Shown here: one piece after another, positions 17,379 through 25,282 of the stretch
Layout: every line of letters starts with the position of its first letter
Position numbering within the stretch: the stretch's first letter is position 1
Origin: Nocardia terpenica
Lineage (GTDB): Bacteria > Actinomycetota > Actinomycetes > Mycobacteriales > Mycobacteriaceae
Reading direction: 5' to 3'
DNA: 64,000 nt
Assembly (NCBI RefSeq): GCF_013186535.1
Contig: NZ_JABMCZ010000003.1
Location: forward strand, 1,116,001 to 1,180,000
The notes under the pieces: generated by a model
Databases searched by the model: none
Told to the model about the DNA's origin: nothing
Seen by the model: the letters and a program-made list of their open reading frames with translations, nothing else
Made by a program: the position numbers and the translations under genes

Positions 17379-18257
17379 ATGAGTTCGACGCCGGTCATGC
17401 CTACGTTGTGCGGGAAACCGGTGGCGACGGATCGGGCGCTGGTGATGGCGATCGTGAACCGCACGCCGGACTCGTTCTACGACCGGGGGGCCACCTTCTC
17501 CGACGAGGCCGCCATGGCGGCGGTGGCGCGGGCGGTCGCCGAGGGCGCGGACCTGGTCGACATCGGCGGGGTGAAGGCCGGTCCGGGCGACGAGGTCGAC
17601 GCCGCCGAGGAGGCGCGCCGGGTGGTGCCGTTCGTGGCGGCCATCCGCGAGCGATATCCGGACCTGCTGATCAGCATCGACACCTGGCGCGGCGAGGTGG
17701 CTCGCGCCGCGGTGGGCGCGGGCGCCGATCTGATCAACGACACCTGGGCCGGGGCGGACCCGACGCTGGTCGATGTGGCCGCCGAGCTGGGCGTCGGCAT
17801 CGTGTGCAGCCACACCGGCGGGGCGCGGCCGCGGACCCGCCCGCACCGGGTGCGCTACACCGACGTGGTGGCCGAGGTCACCGAGACCGTGGTCCGGGCC
17901 GCCGAGCATGCCGCGGCGGCCGGGGTGCGCCGCGACGCCATCCTGGTCGACCCCACCCACGATTTCGGCAAGAACACCTATCACGGGCTCGAGTTGTTGC
18001 GCGCAATCGACGGTCTTGTAAATACCGGGTGGCCTGTCTTGATGGCGCTGAGCAACAAGGATTTCATCGGGGAGACTCTTGGTGTCGGCCTTTCCGAGCG
18101 ATTGGAGGGCACTCTGGCGGCCACCGCATGGTCGGCCGCGGCCGGCGCACGAGTATTCCGAGTCCACGAGGTCGCCGCGACCCGGCGGGTGGTGGACATG
18201 ATCGCGGCAATTCAGGGCATCCGGCCCCCCGCACGAACTCTGCGAGGTCTGGCATGA
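17379..18257 (+). CDS. folP2: Dihydropteroate synthase paralog FolP2
   Basis: A 292-residue TIM-barrel protein of the DHPS family. ALVMAIVNRTPDSFYDRG is the pterin-binding start motif, ADLVDIGGVKAGPGDEV and ISIDTWRGEVARAA follow, and DPTHDFGKN replaces the canonical DPGxGFxK. This is the FolP2 subtype that sits next to gpgS; as I recall, the mycobacterial FolP2 lacks measurable DHPS activity, so a role in sulfonamide-target folate synthesis should not be assumed. Its stop overlaps the gpgS start (ATGA), so the two are coupled. Confidence 0.93.
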   Translation: MSSTPVMPTLCGKPVATDRALVMAIVNRTPDSFYDRGATFSDEAAMAAVARAVAEGADLVDIGGVKAGPGDEVDAAEEARRVVPFVAAIRERYPDLLISIDTWRGEVARAAVGAGADLINDTWAGADPTLVDVAAELGVGIVCSHTGGARPRTRPHRVRYTDVVAEVTETVVRAAEHAAAAGVRRDAILVDPTHDFGKNTYHGLELLRAIDGLVNTGWPVLMALSNKDFIGETLGVGLSERLEGTLAATAWSAAAGARVFRVHEVAATRRVVDMIAAIQGIRPPARTLRGLA

Positions 18258-19309
18258 CTACCAACCATGATCCCGGCCAAAAGCACGCCGGGACCGATGT
18301 GGGGCTCCCGCACGCCGGGACCGACTTGGAACTCCCGCACGCCGGGAAGCTTTCGCACGCTGGGACGACCGGCCATAAGAATGGCGGAACCACCGACTGG
18401 GCGGTTTCGAACACCTGGGACAGCCCCGACTGGACGGTCGAGGAGCTGATCGAGGCGAAGGAGGGGCGCACGGTTTCGGTGGTGTTGCCTGCCTTGAACG
18501 AGGAGCGGACGGTGGCCGAGGTGGTGGCCAGTATTCGGCCGTTGGTCGGGTCGCTGGTCGATGAGCTTGTGGTGTTGGATTCCGGGTCGTCGGATGGGAC
18601 CGTCGAGCGGGCGCGGGCGGCCGGGGCGCGGGTGGTCACCCGTGAGCAGGCCGTTCCCGAGCTCGAGCCGGTGCCGGGCAAGGGCGAGGTGCTGTGGCGC
18701 TCGCTGGCCGTCACCAGCGGCGATCTGGTCGCCTTCGTGGACTCGGATCTGATCGATCCCGACCCCATGTTCGTGCCCAGGCTGCTCGGCCCGCTGCTGA
18801 CGGTCGAGGGCATGCACCTGGTGAAGGCGTACTATCGCCGCCCGCTGCGGCAGGGCGAGACCGTCGACCACAATGGCGGCGGCCGGGTCACCGAGCTCGT
18901 CGCCCGCCCGTTGCTGGCGGCGCTGCGGCCGCAGCTGTCGAAGGTGTTGCAGCCCTTGGGCGGTGAGTACGCGGGCACCCGCGAGCTGCTCACCTCGGTG
19001 CCCTTCGCCCCCGGCTACGGCGTCGAGATCGGCCTGCTCCTGGACACTTACGACCTGCTGGGCCTGTCCGCCATCGGCCAGGTCGACCTCGGCGTCCGCA
19101 CCCACCGCAACCGCCCCCTCGCCGACCTCGGCGTCATGAGCCGCCAGATCCTGGGAACCGTCCTGGGCCGCAGCGGAATTCGTGACTCCGGCGCGGCCCT
19201 CACCCAATTCCCGCTGGTGGGCAACGAATTCACGACCCTGACGACGGAAGTGTCACTGAGCGACCGGCCGCCGATGAATACGCTGCGCCCGGTCGGCGTG
19301 GCGGCCTGA
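18254..19309 (+). CDS. gpgS: Glucosyl-3-phosphoglycerate synthase with repeat-derived N-terminus
   Basis: A 351-residue GT81-type glycosyltransferase that transfers glucose from an NDP-glucose to 3-phosphoglycerate, the first step to glucosylglycerate and methylglucose lipopolysaccharide. VVLPALNEERTV is the GT-A start, LVAFVDSDLIDPDP holds the metal-binding DSD, and QPLGGEYAGTRELL and APGYGVEIGLL are family blocks. Residues 4-47 are unusual: the repeated HAGT/PHAG motifs are the translation of the dispersed hairpin repeat and its tandem array (18271-18370). The catalytic domain starts about residue 48, so the first 45 residues look like an insertion carried in frame. Confidence 0.94.
   Translation: MTTNHDPGQKHAGTDVGLPHAGTDLELPHAGKLSHAGTTGHKNGGTTDWAVSNTWDSPDWTVEELIEAKEGRTVSVVLPALNEERTVAEVVASIRPLVGSLVDELVVLDSGSSDGTVERARAAGARVVTREQAVPELEPVPGKGEVLWRSLAVTSGDLVAFVDSDLIDPDPMFVPRLLGPLLTVEGMHLVKAYYRRPLRQGETVDHNGGGRVTELVARPLLAALRPQLSKVLQPLGGEYAGTRELLTSVPFAPGYGVEIGLLLDTYDLLGLSAIGQVDLGVRTHRNRPLADLGVMSRQILGTVLGRSGIRDSGAALTQFPLVGNEFTTLTTEVSLSDRPPMNTLRPVGVAA
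18271..18370. repeat. Hairpin repeat locus 3, inside gpgS
   Basis: A hairpin with arms TCCCGGC (18271-18277) and GCCGGGA (18287-18293) around CAAAAGCAC, the reverse complement of the common loop. From 18284 a 27-bp tandem array starting CACGCCGGGA repeats at 18311 and, shortened, at 18338 and 18356. Each unit begins with the right half of the hairpin. The whole stretch is in frame within gpgS and encodes the HAGT repeats of its N-terminus. Confidence 0.85.
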
Positions 19310-19337
19310 CGGCGGACGCGAATGGTAGTGACGCACA

Positions 19338-20174
19338 CTATCTTTCGTGTCGGTAAATAGGTGTGAGCAGGTCTGCTTCCAAGGGCTCGCCGGTGTTGCG
19401 GTCGTAGCGGACGCCGACTACCGCGGAGAACAGGTGGGTGCCTGCGCGTTCGTGGAGGGTGGCCAGGCGGGTGGCGAGCAGGCGGATGGCGCCCAGGGAG
19501 CCGGGGGGATGCAGGCCGTCGACCACCAGGACGGTGCCGCGGCCGTCGGGGCGGGGGAGTCGGGCCAGGTAGGCGATGTCGTACGGCTCGGTGCCGCCCG
19601 GTCGGTACACCCGGCGCGCGGCGCGGTCCTCGATGCCGCGGCGCACCCGCCCGGCGCGGGCCACCGTGCGGCGCAGCCGGGGATCGGCCGCCACCAGGTA
19701 GCGCAGGCTCGGCGAGAGCTCCGGCCCGCCCAGCACGATCAGCCCGTCGCGGTCGAGATCCAGCGGCCGCCCGGGCAGGAAGCGCTCGACGGTGACGGTA
19801 AATCCCAACTCGCGCAACAGTTCCGCCAGCCGGTGCGGCGCCGCGGCGTCGGGCGCGCCCACCAGCGGCGCGGCCCGGGTGGTGCTGCGCACGTCCGGGG
19901 TGAGGATGGTGAGCGAGCCGTGCCCGAAGAACAAACCCTCCGGCACCGGTCCCTGCGTGCTCACCTGGTGAATTCGAGCGCGCGAAAGACCCGCTGCCGC
20001 ACCGATTCTGGCGAATGTCCAGCCTTCGGCGTGTAGTTCCCGGATGACGGCCCGCCGAATCCGCGTGAGCTCGTTGATGGTCTGCTGGGCCTGAGCAACC
20101 CCTTCGGTGGCAGCTTTGAGGCGTTCGACCTTGTCCTCGATCGCGAACACCCGGGCCACCTCATCGGCCGACAT
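19338..20174 (-). CDS. HTH protein with an unassigned C-terminal domain
   Basis: A 278-residue protein. Residues 1-40 are predicted alpha-helical with heptad-like spacing, and about 42-70 form a helix-turn-helix (ELHAEGWTFARIGAAAGLSRARIHQV). The remaining 200 residues contain an alpha/beta-type region with LIVLGGPELSPSLRYLVA, YDIAYLARLPRPDGRG and TVLVVDGLHPPGSLGAIRLLA. I do not recognise this domain; the GGPxxxP and VxGxHxxGxLGA blocks look like a nucleotide- or ligand-sensing fold. It is convergent with gpgS, and the 154 bp upstream (to tatB) should hold its promoter. A ligand-responsive regulator is the most likely role. Confidence 0.75.
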   Translation of the reverse strand: MSADEVARVFAIEDKVERLKAATEGVAQAQQTINELTRIRRAVIRELHAEGWTFARIGAAAGLSRARIHQVSTQGPVPEGLFFGHGSLTILTPDVRSTTRAAPLVGAPDAAAPHRLAELLRELGFTVTVERFLPGRPLDLDRDGLIVLGGPELSPSLRYLVAADPRLRRTVARAGRVRRGIEDRAARRVYRPGGTEPYDIAYLARLPRPDGRGTVLVVDGLHPPGSLGAIRLLATRLATLHERAGTHLFSAVVGVRYDRNTGEPLEADLLTPIYRHER

Positions 20175-20328
20175 GTGCGCAGTCTAGATAGCTCGACAGC
20201 CTTTTGCGTCTAGTCGGGTTGACACGTTCAGCTCCCTTTTCGTCGCGATGAGAGCCCGCCCGACCTGCGTCGATTCCGTGACCTGCCGGAAATCACCGAA
20301 ATCGCCCCGGCGCGTCGGATCGAAATCG

Positions 20329-20760
20329 TTACGTTGCGTCGAAATCGATCGGGGGTTTCTCGTTGCGGGCCAAGGGTTTCGGCGGTGGCGGCGGCGAATA
20401 ATCGTTGGGCTGCGGATAATTCGCCGCATCGGAAATACTGGACGGTTTGTCGAATTTCCCGGTGAACAACGAATCGTCGCCGTCCAGCAGATGTTTGGTT
20501 ACCATCGACCGCGGCGTCATGCCCCGCAGCTCGTTCAGCGGCCTACGCAGCTCGTTCAGTTCCTCCAGCGGCTTGCGCAGCTCGTCCAGTTCGGGGCCGA
20601 GCTCGCTGCGCAGCTGACTGGTGGCGCCGCTGGCGTAGTCGCGGATCTGCCGCAGGCTCTGGGCGGTCCACCGCACCGCCCCCGGCAGTCGCTCGGGGCC
20701 GAGGATCACCAGGGCCGCGAACACCAGGATCACCATCTCGGGCCAGCCGATATTGAACAT
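20329..20760 (-). CDS. tatB: Sec-independent translocase subunit TatB
   Basis: A 143-residue membrane protein. The single N-terminal transmembrane helix (MFNIGWPEMVILVFAALVIL) ends at the conserved GPERLPG hinge and is followed by an amphipathic helix and a long charged coiled stretch (LRSELGPELDELRKPLEEL) with a Pro-rich tail. TatB binds twin-arginine signal peptides together with TatC. At least one Tat substrate is visible here (DUF1501 protein, 53449). It is 9 bp downstream of htrA in the sigE-rseA-htrA-tatB order known from mycobacteria. Confidence 0.95.
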   Translation of the reverse strand: MFNIGWPEMVILVFAALVILGPERLPGAVRWTAQSLRQIRDYASGATSQLRSELGPELDELRKPLEELNELRRPLNELRGMTPRSMVTKHLLDGDDSLFTGKFDKPSSISDAANYPQPNDYSPPPPPKPLARNEKPPIDFDAT

Positions 20761-20769
20761 AGGTCCAGG

Positions 20770-22353
20770 CTACTGGGGTTGCTTGGGCGCGTTCTGGTCG
20801 GACTCCAGCGTCACCGGAACGTCCACCTGACGGCCGTCCCGGATCACCTGGAAGTTCACCCGCTCGCCGATCTCGTGCGACTGCACCGCCACCGACAGCT
20901 CCTCCGGGGTGGTCACCTCGCGGTCGCCCACCTTGACGATCACGTCGCCCTCGGCGATACCGGCCCGGGCCGCCGGGCTGTTGGCCGCCACGTCCGCCAC
21001 GCCCGCGCCGCTCATGGCGTCGTTCTCCACCTGCTTGGTGCGCGCGCTGACCCCTAGCCACGGATGCCGCACCACGCCGTCGCGAATGAGGGTCTGCGAC
21101 ACCTTCTGCACCAGGTCCACCGGGATCGCGAAACCGAGGCCGACCGAACCGCCGTTCTCGGTCTTGATCATGGTGTTGATGCCGATCAACCGGCCCTGCA
21201 TATCGATCAGCGCGCCACCGGAATTGCCGTGATTGATCGCGGCGTCGGTCTGCACGGCATAGAACGCGCCCTGCGAGTCGTCGCCCGCCACCAGCGGCTC
21301 CTGCGATGCCCGGTCCAGCGCGCTGACGATGCCCGAGGTGACGGTCTGGGCCAGGCCCAGCGGCGCGCCCACGGCCAGCACGTCGTCGCCGACCCGCACG
21401 TCGCCGGACTTGCCCAGCCGAATGACGGTGAGGTTCTTGACGTCCACCTTGAGCACCGCGAGATCGGTCTTGGGATCGCGCCCGACCAGTTTGGCGGGCA
21501 CCCGGGTGCCGTCGGAGAAGGTGACCTGGATCTTGGCCTTCCCGGTCTTGTCCATCGCCGCCATCGAGATGACGTGGTTGTTGGTGACGATGTAGCCGTT
21601 GCCGTCGACCACCACGCCCGAGCCGAGCGCCCCGTTGTCGCCGACGGTCTCGCGGATCAGCACCACCGAGGGCAGCACCGCGTCGGCGACCTTCGCGACC
21701 TGCCCGTGCGGCTTGTCCGGCGCGCTCTCCTGCTGCAGGGCGACCTTGCGGGAGGTGAGCGGCGCGGTGGCCTCCGCGGTGAGCCGGCCGACCAGCCCAC
21801 CCACCAGCCCGATGAGCAGCGCGACCACGCCGAGCACGAGCAGCGCCCGGGGCGAGACCCGCCCGCCGAACAGCACCTCGCGGGCGGTGAGCCGGGGCGC
21901 GGGCGGCAGCGGCGCCGCGGGCGGGACGGAGACCGCGGGCGCGCCGAGCCGGGCTGCGGCCTCGGGATCGCGCCACGGATCGGCCGGGGCGATCGGCTCG
22001 GCGGTGTCGTCGTCGGCCTCGGGATCGCGCTGCAGGTATTCGGTGGAACCCGCCGGGCGGCCGAACGCCTCGGCCAGCACCGCGTCCGGGGGGCGGTTCA
22101 CCAGTTCGGGACCGTCGTGCTGCGGGGTCGGCTGCCCGGGCGTGTACGCCGCGAAGGGACCCTGCGCGCCCTCGGGGCGGCGGAACGCGTGCTCGGTGGG
22201 CTGGTCGATGTGCGGGCGATCGACCGGGCGCGGGCCCAGGACGGGGGCGTCGGGCGGCCGCAGGTTCCCCCTGTTGGCCGCCGAATCCGGAACAGCGGAC
22301 TGCTTGTCATCCGCCGCGGACTGTGATCCGGAGTTCGTCGATTCGGTGGTCAC
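20770..22353 (-). CDS. htrA: Membrane-anchored HtrA/DegP-family serine protease
   Basis: A 527-residue S1C protease. About 165 cytoplasmic, Pro/Ala-rich residues precede a transmembrane segment at about 169-192, so the protease domain is extracytoplasmic. The triad is His260 (NNHVIS), Asp297 (KTDLAVL) and Ser378 (GNSGGAL); a PDZ domain follows at about 430-515. Such proteins degrade or sense misfolded envelope proteins. Position directly after rseA and sigE (10 bp from rseA) places it in the SigE envelope-stress operon. The long cytoplasmic tail may receive regulatory input, as inferred for the mycobacterial protein. Confidence 0.95.
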   Translation of the reverse strand: MTTESTNSGSQSAADDKQSAVPDSAANRGNLRPPDAPVLGPRPVDRPHIDQPTEHAFRRPEGAQGPFAAYTPGQPTPQHDGPELVNRPPDAVLAEAFGRPAGSTEYLQRDPEADDDTAEPIAPADPWRDPEAAARLGAPAVSVPPAAPLPPAPRLTAREVLFGGRVSPRALLVLGVVALLIGLVGGLVGRLTAEATAPLTSRKVALQQESAPDKPHGQVAKVADAVLPSVVLIRETVGDNGALGSGVVVDGNGYIVTNNHVISMAAMDKTGKAKIQVTFSDGTRVPAKLVGRDPKTDLAVLKVDVKNLTVIRLGKSGDVRVGDDVLAVGAPLGLAQTVTSGIVSALDRASQEPLVAGDDSQGAFYAVQTDAAINHGNSGGALIDMQGRLIGINTMIKTENGGSVGLGFAIPVDLVQKVSQTLIRDGVVRHPWLGVSARTKQVENDAMSGAGVADVAANSPAARAGIAEGDVIVKVGDREVTTPEELSVAVQSHEIGERVNFQVIRDGRQVDVPVTLESDQNAPKQPQ

Positions 22354-22363
22354 GTCTCGAACT

Positions 22364-22783
22364 CTACTTGCGCCACCATCCGGTCCACCGCCAGCTGTCG
22401 GAGACGAAGTTGAACGAATCCGCCCGCAGCCCCAGGAAACTCGGACCGCGCGACAGGTCGTCGACCGAATTGCCGGGCAGGTCGGCCAGTGGGATGCGGC
22501 TCAGCGTGTCGTGCAGGTTCACCGGGGCGGAGATCTGCATCTGCGCGGCCTGGCGCAGCGCGATGCGCGCCTGCTGCTGGGACTCGACCTCGGCCGCGCA
22601 CTCGGGGCACTTCGAAAGATGTTCGGCGGCGCGCAGATACGCGTTCATCCGCAACTCGCCGTCCACGTAGGCGGCGATGGCCTCGCTGGCCAGGTGTTCG
22701 GTAGGAGCGAAACGGGGTGGTCGTCGTCCGGGGCCTCGGCCTGTCCCGGGGACCTCGCCGTTCATGGCGCCCTCGCCGCTCAT
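22364..22783 (-). CDS. rseA: Anti-sigma-E factor, zinc-binding (ZAS) type
   Basis: A 139-residue protein with the ZAS motif HLSKCPEC (His-x3-Cys-x2-Cys) after EAIAAYVDGELRMNAYLRAAE, matching mycobacterial RseA (EAIAAFVDGELRMNAHLRAA). There is no transmembrane segment, so it is a soluble anti-sigma factor that would sequester SigE until redox or phosphorylation/proteolysis signals release it. The start is uncertain: ATG at 22783 or, six codons later, ATG at 22765 with GAGGG just ahead. It lies 64 bp downstream of sigE. Confidence 0.92.
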   Translation of the reverse strand: MSGEGAMNGEVPGTGRGPGRRPPRFAPTEHLASEAIAAYVDGELRMNAYLRAAEHLSKCPECAAEVESQQQARIALRQAAQMQISAPVNLHDTLSRIPLADLPGNSVDDLSRGPSFLGLRADSFNFVSDSWRWTGWWRK

Positions 22784-22847
22784 ACGGTTGCACACCCTTC
22801 CCACGGACAACAGCTCTGCCGGGCACGCCGCCACGGGCGGCGGCGGA

Positions 22848-23612
22848 TTACCCGACCTTCTCCTCAGCGGTGAACCGCTGCTGAGAACCATTATGCGCAA
22901 GGTAGTCCCGCAGTGCCTGACGTCCGCGGTGGATGCGGCTGCGCACGGTGCCGAGCTTCACGCCGAGGGTGGCGCCGATCTCCTCGTAGGACAGGCCCTC
23001 GATGTCGCACAGGACCACGGCCGCGCGGAATTCCGGGGCCAGCGAGTCGAGCGCCGACTGCAGGTCCGGGTCCAGGCGGGCGTCGTGGTACACCTGCTCC
23101 GGGTCGGGGGTGTCGGACGGGACGCGGTCGTAGTCGTCGGGCAGCGCCTCCATCCGGATCCGGTTGCGGCGGCGCACCATGTCCAGGAACAGGTTCGTGG
23201 TGATGCGGTGCAGCCAGCCCTCGAAGGTGCCGGCCTGGTAGCTCGACAGGGAGCGGAAGACGCGGATGAACGTTTCCTGGGTGAGGTCCTCGGCGTCCTG
23301 CGGGTCGCCGGTGAGGCGGTAGGCGAGCCGGTACACCCGGTCGGCATGCTCGCGAACCAGCTCGTCCCAGGACGGCATCATGGTGCGGTCGCCGGTGGCG
23401 TCGAACGCCGCGGTGCCGCTGAGCGGGTCGGTGCCGGCGTCCTCGCCGGGCTCGGTAGCCTCGATGTCGCTGTGCACGACCTGGATGTCGTCCTCGGTCG
23501 CGGAAACGTTGCTGTCCGCCGCGGGAAGTTCGTATTCGGCCGAGCCGCCATCGATCGGCAGGCCCGACTCGGGCAGGGTGGCGTACTCACGCGCCGCATC
23601 GACGATGTGGAT
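22848..23612 (-). CDS. sigE: ECF sigma factor SigE
   Basis: A group 4 sigma factor with region 2 (VYRLAYRLTGDPQDAEDLTQETFIRVFRS, in parts), the -10-recognition region GTFEGWLHRITTNLFLDMVRRR and region 4 (LSYEEIGATLGVKLGTVRSRIHRGRQALRDYL). The sequence matches mycobacterial SigE across the core, and the order OMT/sigE/rseA/htrA/tatB is conserved. The start is not clear. A perfect AGGAGGT at 23619-23625 is followed after 6 nt by an ATC codon (23612), with no ATG, GTG or TTG in frame nearby. Alternatives are GTG at 23477, ATG at 23393 (minimal core) or ATG at 23747, which lies upstream of the apparent promoter. Confidence 0.9.
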   Translation of the reverse strand: MHIVDAAREYATLPESGLPIDGGSAEYELPAADSNVSATEDDIQVVHSDIEATEPGEDAGTDPLSGTAAFDATGDRTMMPSWDELVREHADRVYRLAYRLTGDPQDAEDLTQETFIRVFRSLSSYQAGTFEGWLHRITTNLFLDMVRRRNRIRMEALPDDYDRVPSDTPDPEQVYHDARLDPDLQSALDSLAPEFRAAVVLCDIEGLSYEEIGATLGVKLGTVRSRIHRGRQALRDYLAHNGSQQRFTAEEKVG

Positions 23613-23618
23613 GGCGTT

Positions 23619-23625
23619 ACCTCCT
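23619..23625 (-). promoter_or_regulatory. Consensus ribosome binding site before an ATC codon of sigE
   Basis: Read on the minus strand this is AGGAGGT, fully complementary to the 16S 3' end. The next codon at optimal spacing in the sigE frame is ATC (23612-23610). The nearest ATG (23599) is in another frame and 19 nt away. This points to non-canonical initiation, or to a base error in the assembly. Confidence 0.6.
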
Positions 23626-23680
23626 ACTCGGGACCGTGGTAGGCGCAGGTGCGACAGGGGCTGTCGCGAACACCGGATAC

Positions 23681-23706
23681 AACGCGACCTGCGTCGAGAT
23701 GTTCCC
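23681..23706 (-). promoter_or_regulatory. ECF-type (SigE-like) promoter of sigE
   Basis: On the minus strand GGGAAC (23706-23701) is separated by 16 bp from CGTT (23684-23681). This is the GGAAC-N16-CGTT layout of promoters read by SigE-class ECF factors, so sigE is probably autoregulated. The predicted transcription start falls near 23674, giving a leader of about 60 nt to the AGGAGGT site. Confidence 0.7.
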
Positions 23707-23880
23707 GGGGCGCCGTCCGGCGGTCGGCCGGGCTGTGCGTTGCCCATACTCTGTCGGTTGCCGATGTGCCGGTGGTATGGGGACGCTGAGGGACACCTGA
23801 GAAAAAATGCCGCCCGAAATTCGCCGCACCACCCGGTGACCGACGGGCCGCGGCGGTGTTCCGCCGTTAGCCTCATATCC

Positions 23881-24528
23881 GTGAGCCTCATACCCCCGGC
23901 GGCGGCCGTGCAGCGCAACCTCGCGTATGTGGAGGAATCGGTCGTCGAGGACGAGATTCTGCTCGCGGCGCGGGAGCGGGCCGAGGAGCTGGGCGCCACG
24001 CCGGTGCCGCCGTCGGTGGGCGCGCTGCTGAGCATGTACGCGCAGCTGCTGGGGGCGCGCGCGGTGGTCGAGGTGGGCACCGGCGCGGGGATCAGCGGGC
24101 TGTGGCTGCTCGACGGCATGCGCGAGGACGGCACGCTCACCACCATCGATTCCGAGCCCGAGCATCAGCGCGCGGCGCGAGAGGCGTTCCGCGCCGCGGA
24201 CATTCCGCCCGCGCGCACCCGGCTCATCAACGGCCGGGCGCTGGATGTGCTGCCGCGGCTCGCCGACGGCGCCTACGACCTGGTGTTCGTCGACGCCGCC
24301 CCGCTCGAGCATCCGGAGTACGTGGACCAGGCGGTGCGGCTGCTGCGCGAGGGCGGCGCGATCCTGCTGCACAACGCCCTGCTCGGCGGCCGGGTGCCCG
24401 ACCCGGCCCAGCGCGACCCGGCGACCCAGGCCGTGCGCGCCGCCACCCGCGCCGTCGCCGAGGACCCGCGGCTGACCAGCGTGCTGATCCCGGTGGGGGA
24501 CGGGTTGCTCTGCGCGGCGCGCGGCTAG
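23881..24528 (+). CDS. SAM-dependent O-methyltransferase (Rv1220c-like)
   Basis: A 215-residue class I methyltransferase of the catechol-O-methyltransferase-like (Methyltransf_24) group. VVEVGTGAGISGLWLL is the SAM motif I, LTTIDSEPEHQRAAR motif II and YDLVFVDAAPLEHPEYVDQAV the acidic metal/substrate region. The gene is divergent from sigE as Rv1220c is in M. tuberculosis. A GTG start at 23881 is used; an in-frame upstream extension would cross the sigE promoter. The substrate is unknown; phenolic acceptors are typical of the family. Confidence 0.9.
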   Translation: MSLIPPAAAVQRNLAYVEESVVEDEILLAARERAEELGATPVPPSVGALLSMYAQLLGARAVVEVGTGAGISGLWLLDGMREDGTLTTIDSEPEHQRAAREAFRAADIPPARTRLINGRALDVLPRLADGAYDLVFVDAAPLEHPEYVDQAVRLLREGGAILLHNALLGGRVPDPAQRDPATQAVRAATRAVAEDPRLTSVLIPVGDGLLCAARG

Positions 24529-24575
24529 TTTCCGAAAGGAACGAAATACCAGGTCAACTGGCTCTTGCGGGACGA

Positions 24576-24610
24576 TTGAACGCGTGTTTAGTATATTGAA
24601 CATGTGTTTA
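24576..24610 (+). promoter_or_regulatory. Twin operator and promoter of the TetR-ABC cassette
   Basis: TTGAACGCGTGTTTA (24576-24590) and TTGAACATGTGTTTA (24596-24610) differ at two positions and repeat with a 20-bp period, placing two operator copies on nearly the same helix face. Each is a partial palindrome. TAGTAT (24589-24594) lies between them as a likely -10 box, so transcription should begin at or within a few bases of the GTG start codon. Autorepression by the TetR protein is inferred. Confidence 0.7.
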
Positions 24611-25257
24611 AGAGAGCTGCCGTACCGGAAGGATCCCCCGAGGATCTGAGTACCCGCGCCCGTATCCGCGATGCGGCGATACAGGTCTTCGGGGAGCAGG
24701 GGCTGGGTGTGGGGGTGCGAGCCATCGCGAGCGCCGCGGGCGTCTCGCCGGGGCTGGTCAACCACCACTTCGGATCCAAGGACGGTCTCCGGGAGGCATG
24801 TGACGAGCACGTTCGCGGGCTCATCCGGCAGGCGAAGCTGGATTCGGTGCAGCACCCCTCGTCGCAGGGGTTGCTCCAATCCCTCGCGGAGGCGGAGGAT
24901 TTCGCCCCCTACCTGGCCTACCTGATGCGCAATTTCCAGGTCGGCGGCGCGCTGACATCGGTGTTCTTCGAACATATGGTGTCCGATGTCGAGACCTACC
25001 TGACCGCCGGTATCGAGGCCGGAACCATTCGCCCCCAGCGGGATATCAAGGCGACGGCACGCTTCATGGCTTATCAGAACGGCGGCGGGTTCCTGCTGTT
25101 CCTCCAGATGTATTCCGACTCGCACGAGGGCCCGACGGATTACCGCAAGGCGATCCGCGCCTACATGGACCAGATGCTGCTCCCGGCCCTCGACATCTTC
25201 ACCCATGGTCTTCTCACCGATTCGATGCTGCTGGACACCCTGCTAGACGAACGGTAA
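24604..25257 (+). CDS. TetR family regulator of the ABC exporter (Rv1219c/RaaS-like)
   Basis: A 217-residue TetR regulator: HTH VRAIASAAGVSPGLVNHHFGSKDGL in the first 60 residues, followed by a helical ligand-binding domain. Gene order (TetR, ABC ATPase, large permease, next to an O-methyltransferase and sigE) equals Rv1219c-Rv1218c-Rv1217c; Rv1219c (RaaS) controls that exporter. The start GTG at 24604 lies inside the second operator-like repeat, with a -10 box only about 10 bp before it, so the mRNA is probably leaderless or nearly so. Confidence 0.9.
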   Translation: MFKRAAVPEGSPEDLSTRARIRDAAIQVFGEQGLGVGVRAIASAAGVSPGLVNHHFGSKDGLREACDEHVRGLIRQAKLDSVQHPSSQGLLQSLAEAEDFAPYLAYLMRNFQVGGALTSVFFEHMVSDVETYLTAGIEAGTIRPQRDIKATARFMAYQNGGGFLLFLQMYSDSHEGPTDYRKAIRAYMDQMLLPALDIFTHGLLTDSMLLDTLLDER

Positions 25258-25282
25258 ACCCCTTATCTCACAAGGAGATTCG

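Noticed and set aside
23378..23599. A 73-codon ORF with ATG at 23599 downstream of the AGGAGGT in front of sigE
   Set aside because: The spacing (19 nt) is too long, it lies out of frame inside sigE and its Arg/Thr/Pro composition is that of a shadow frame.
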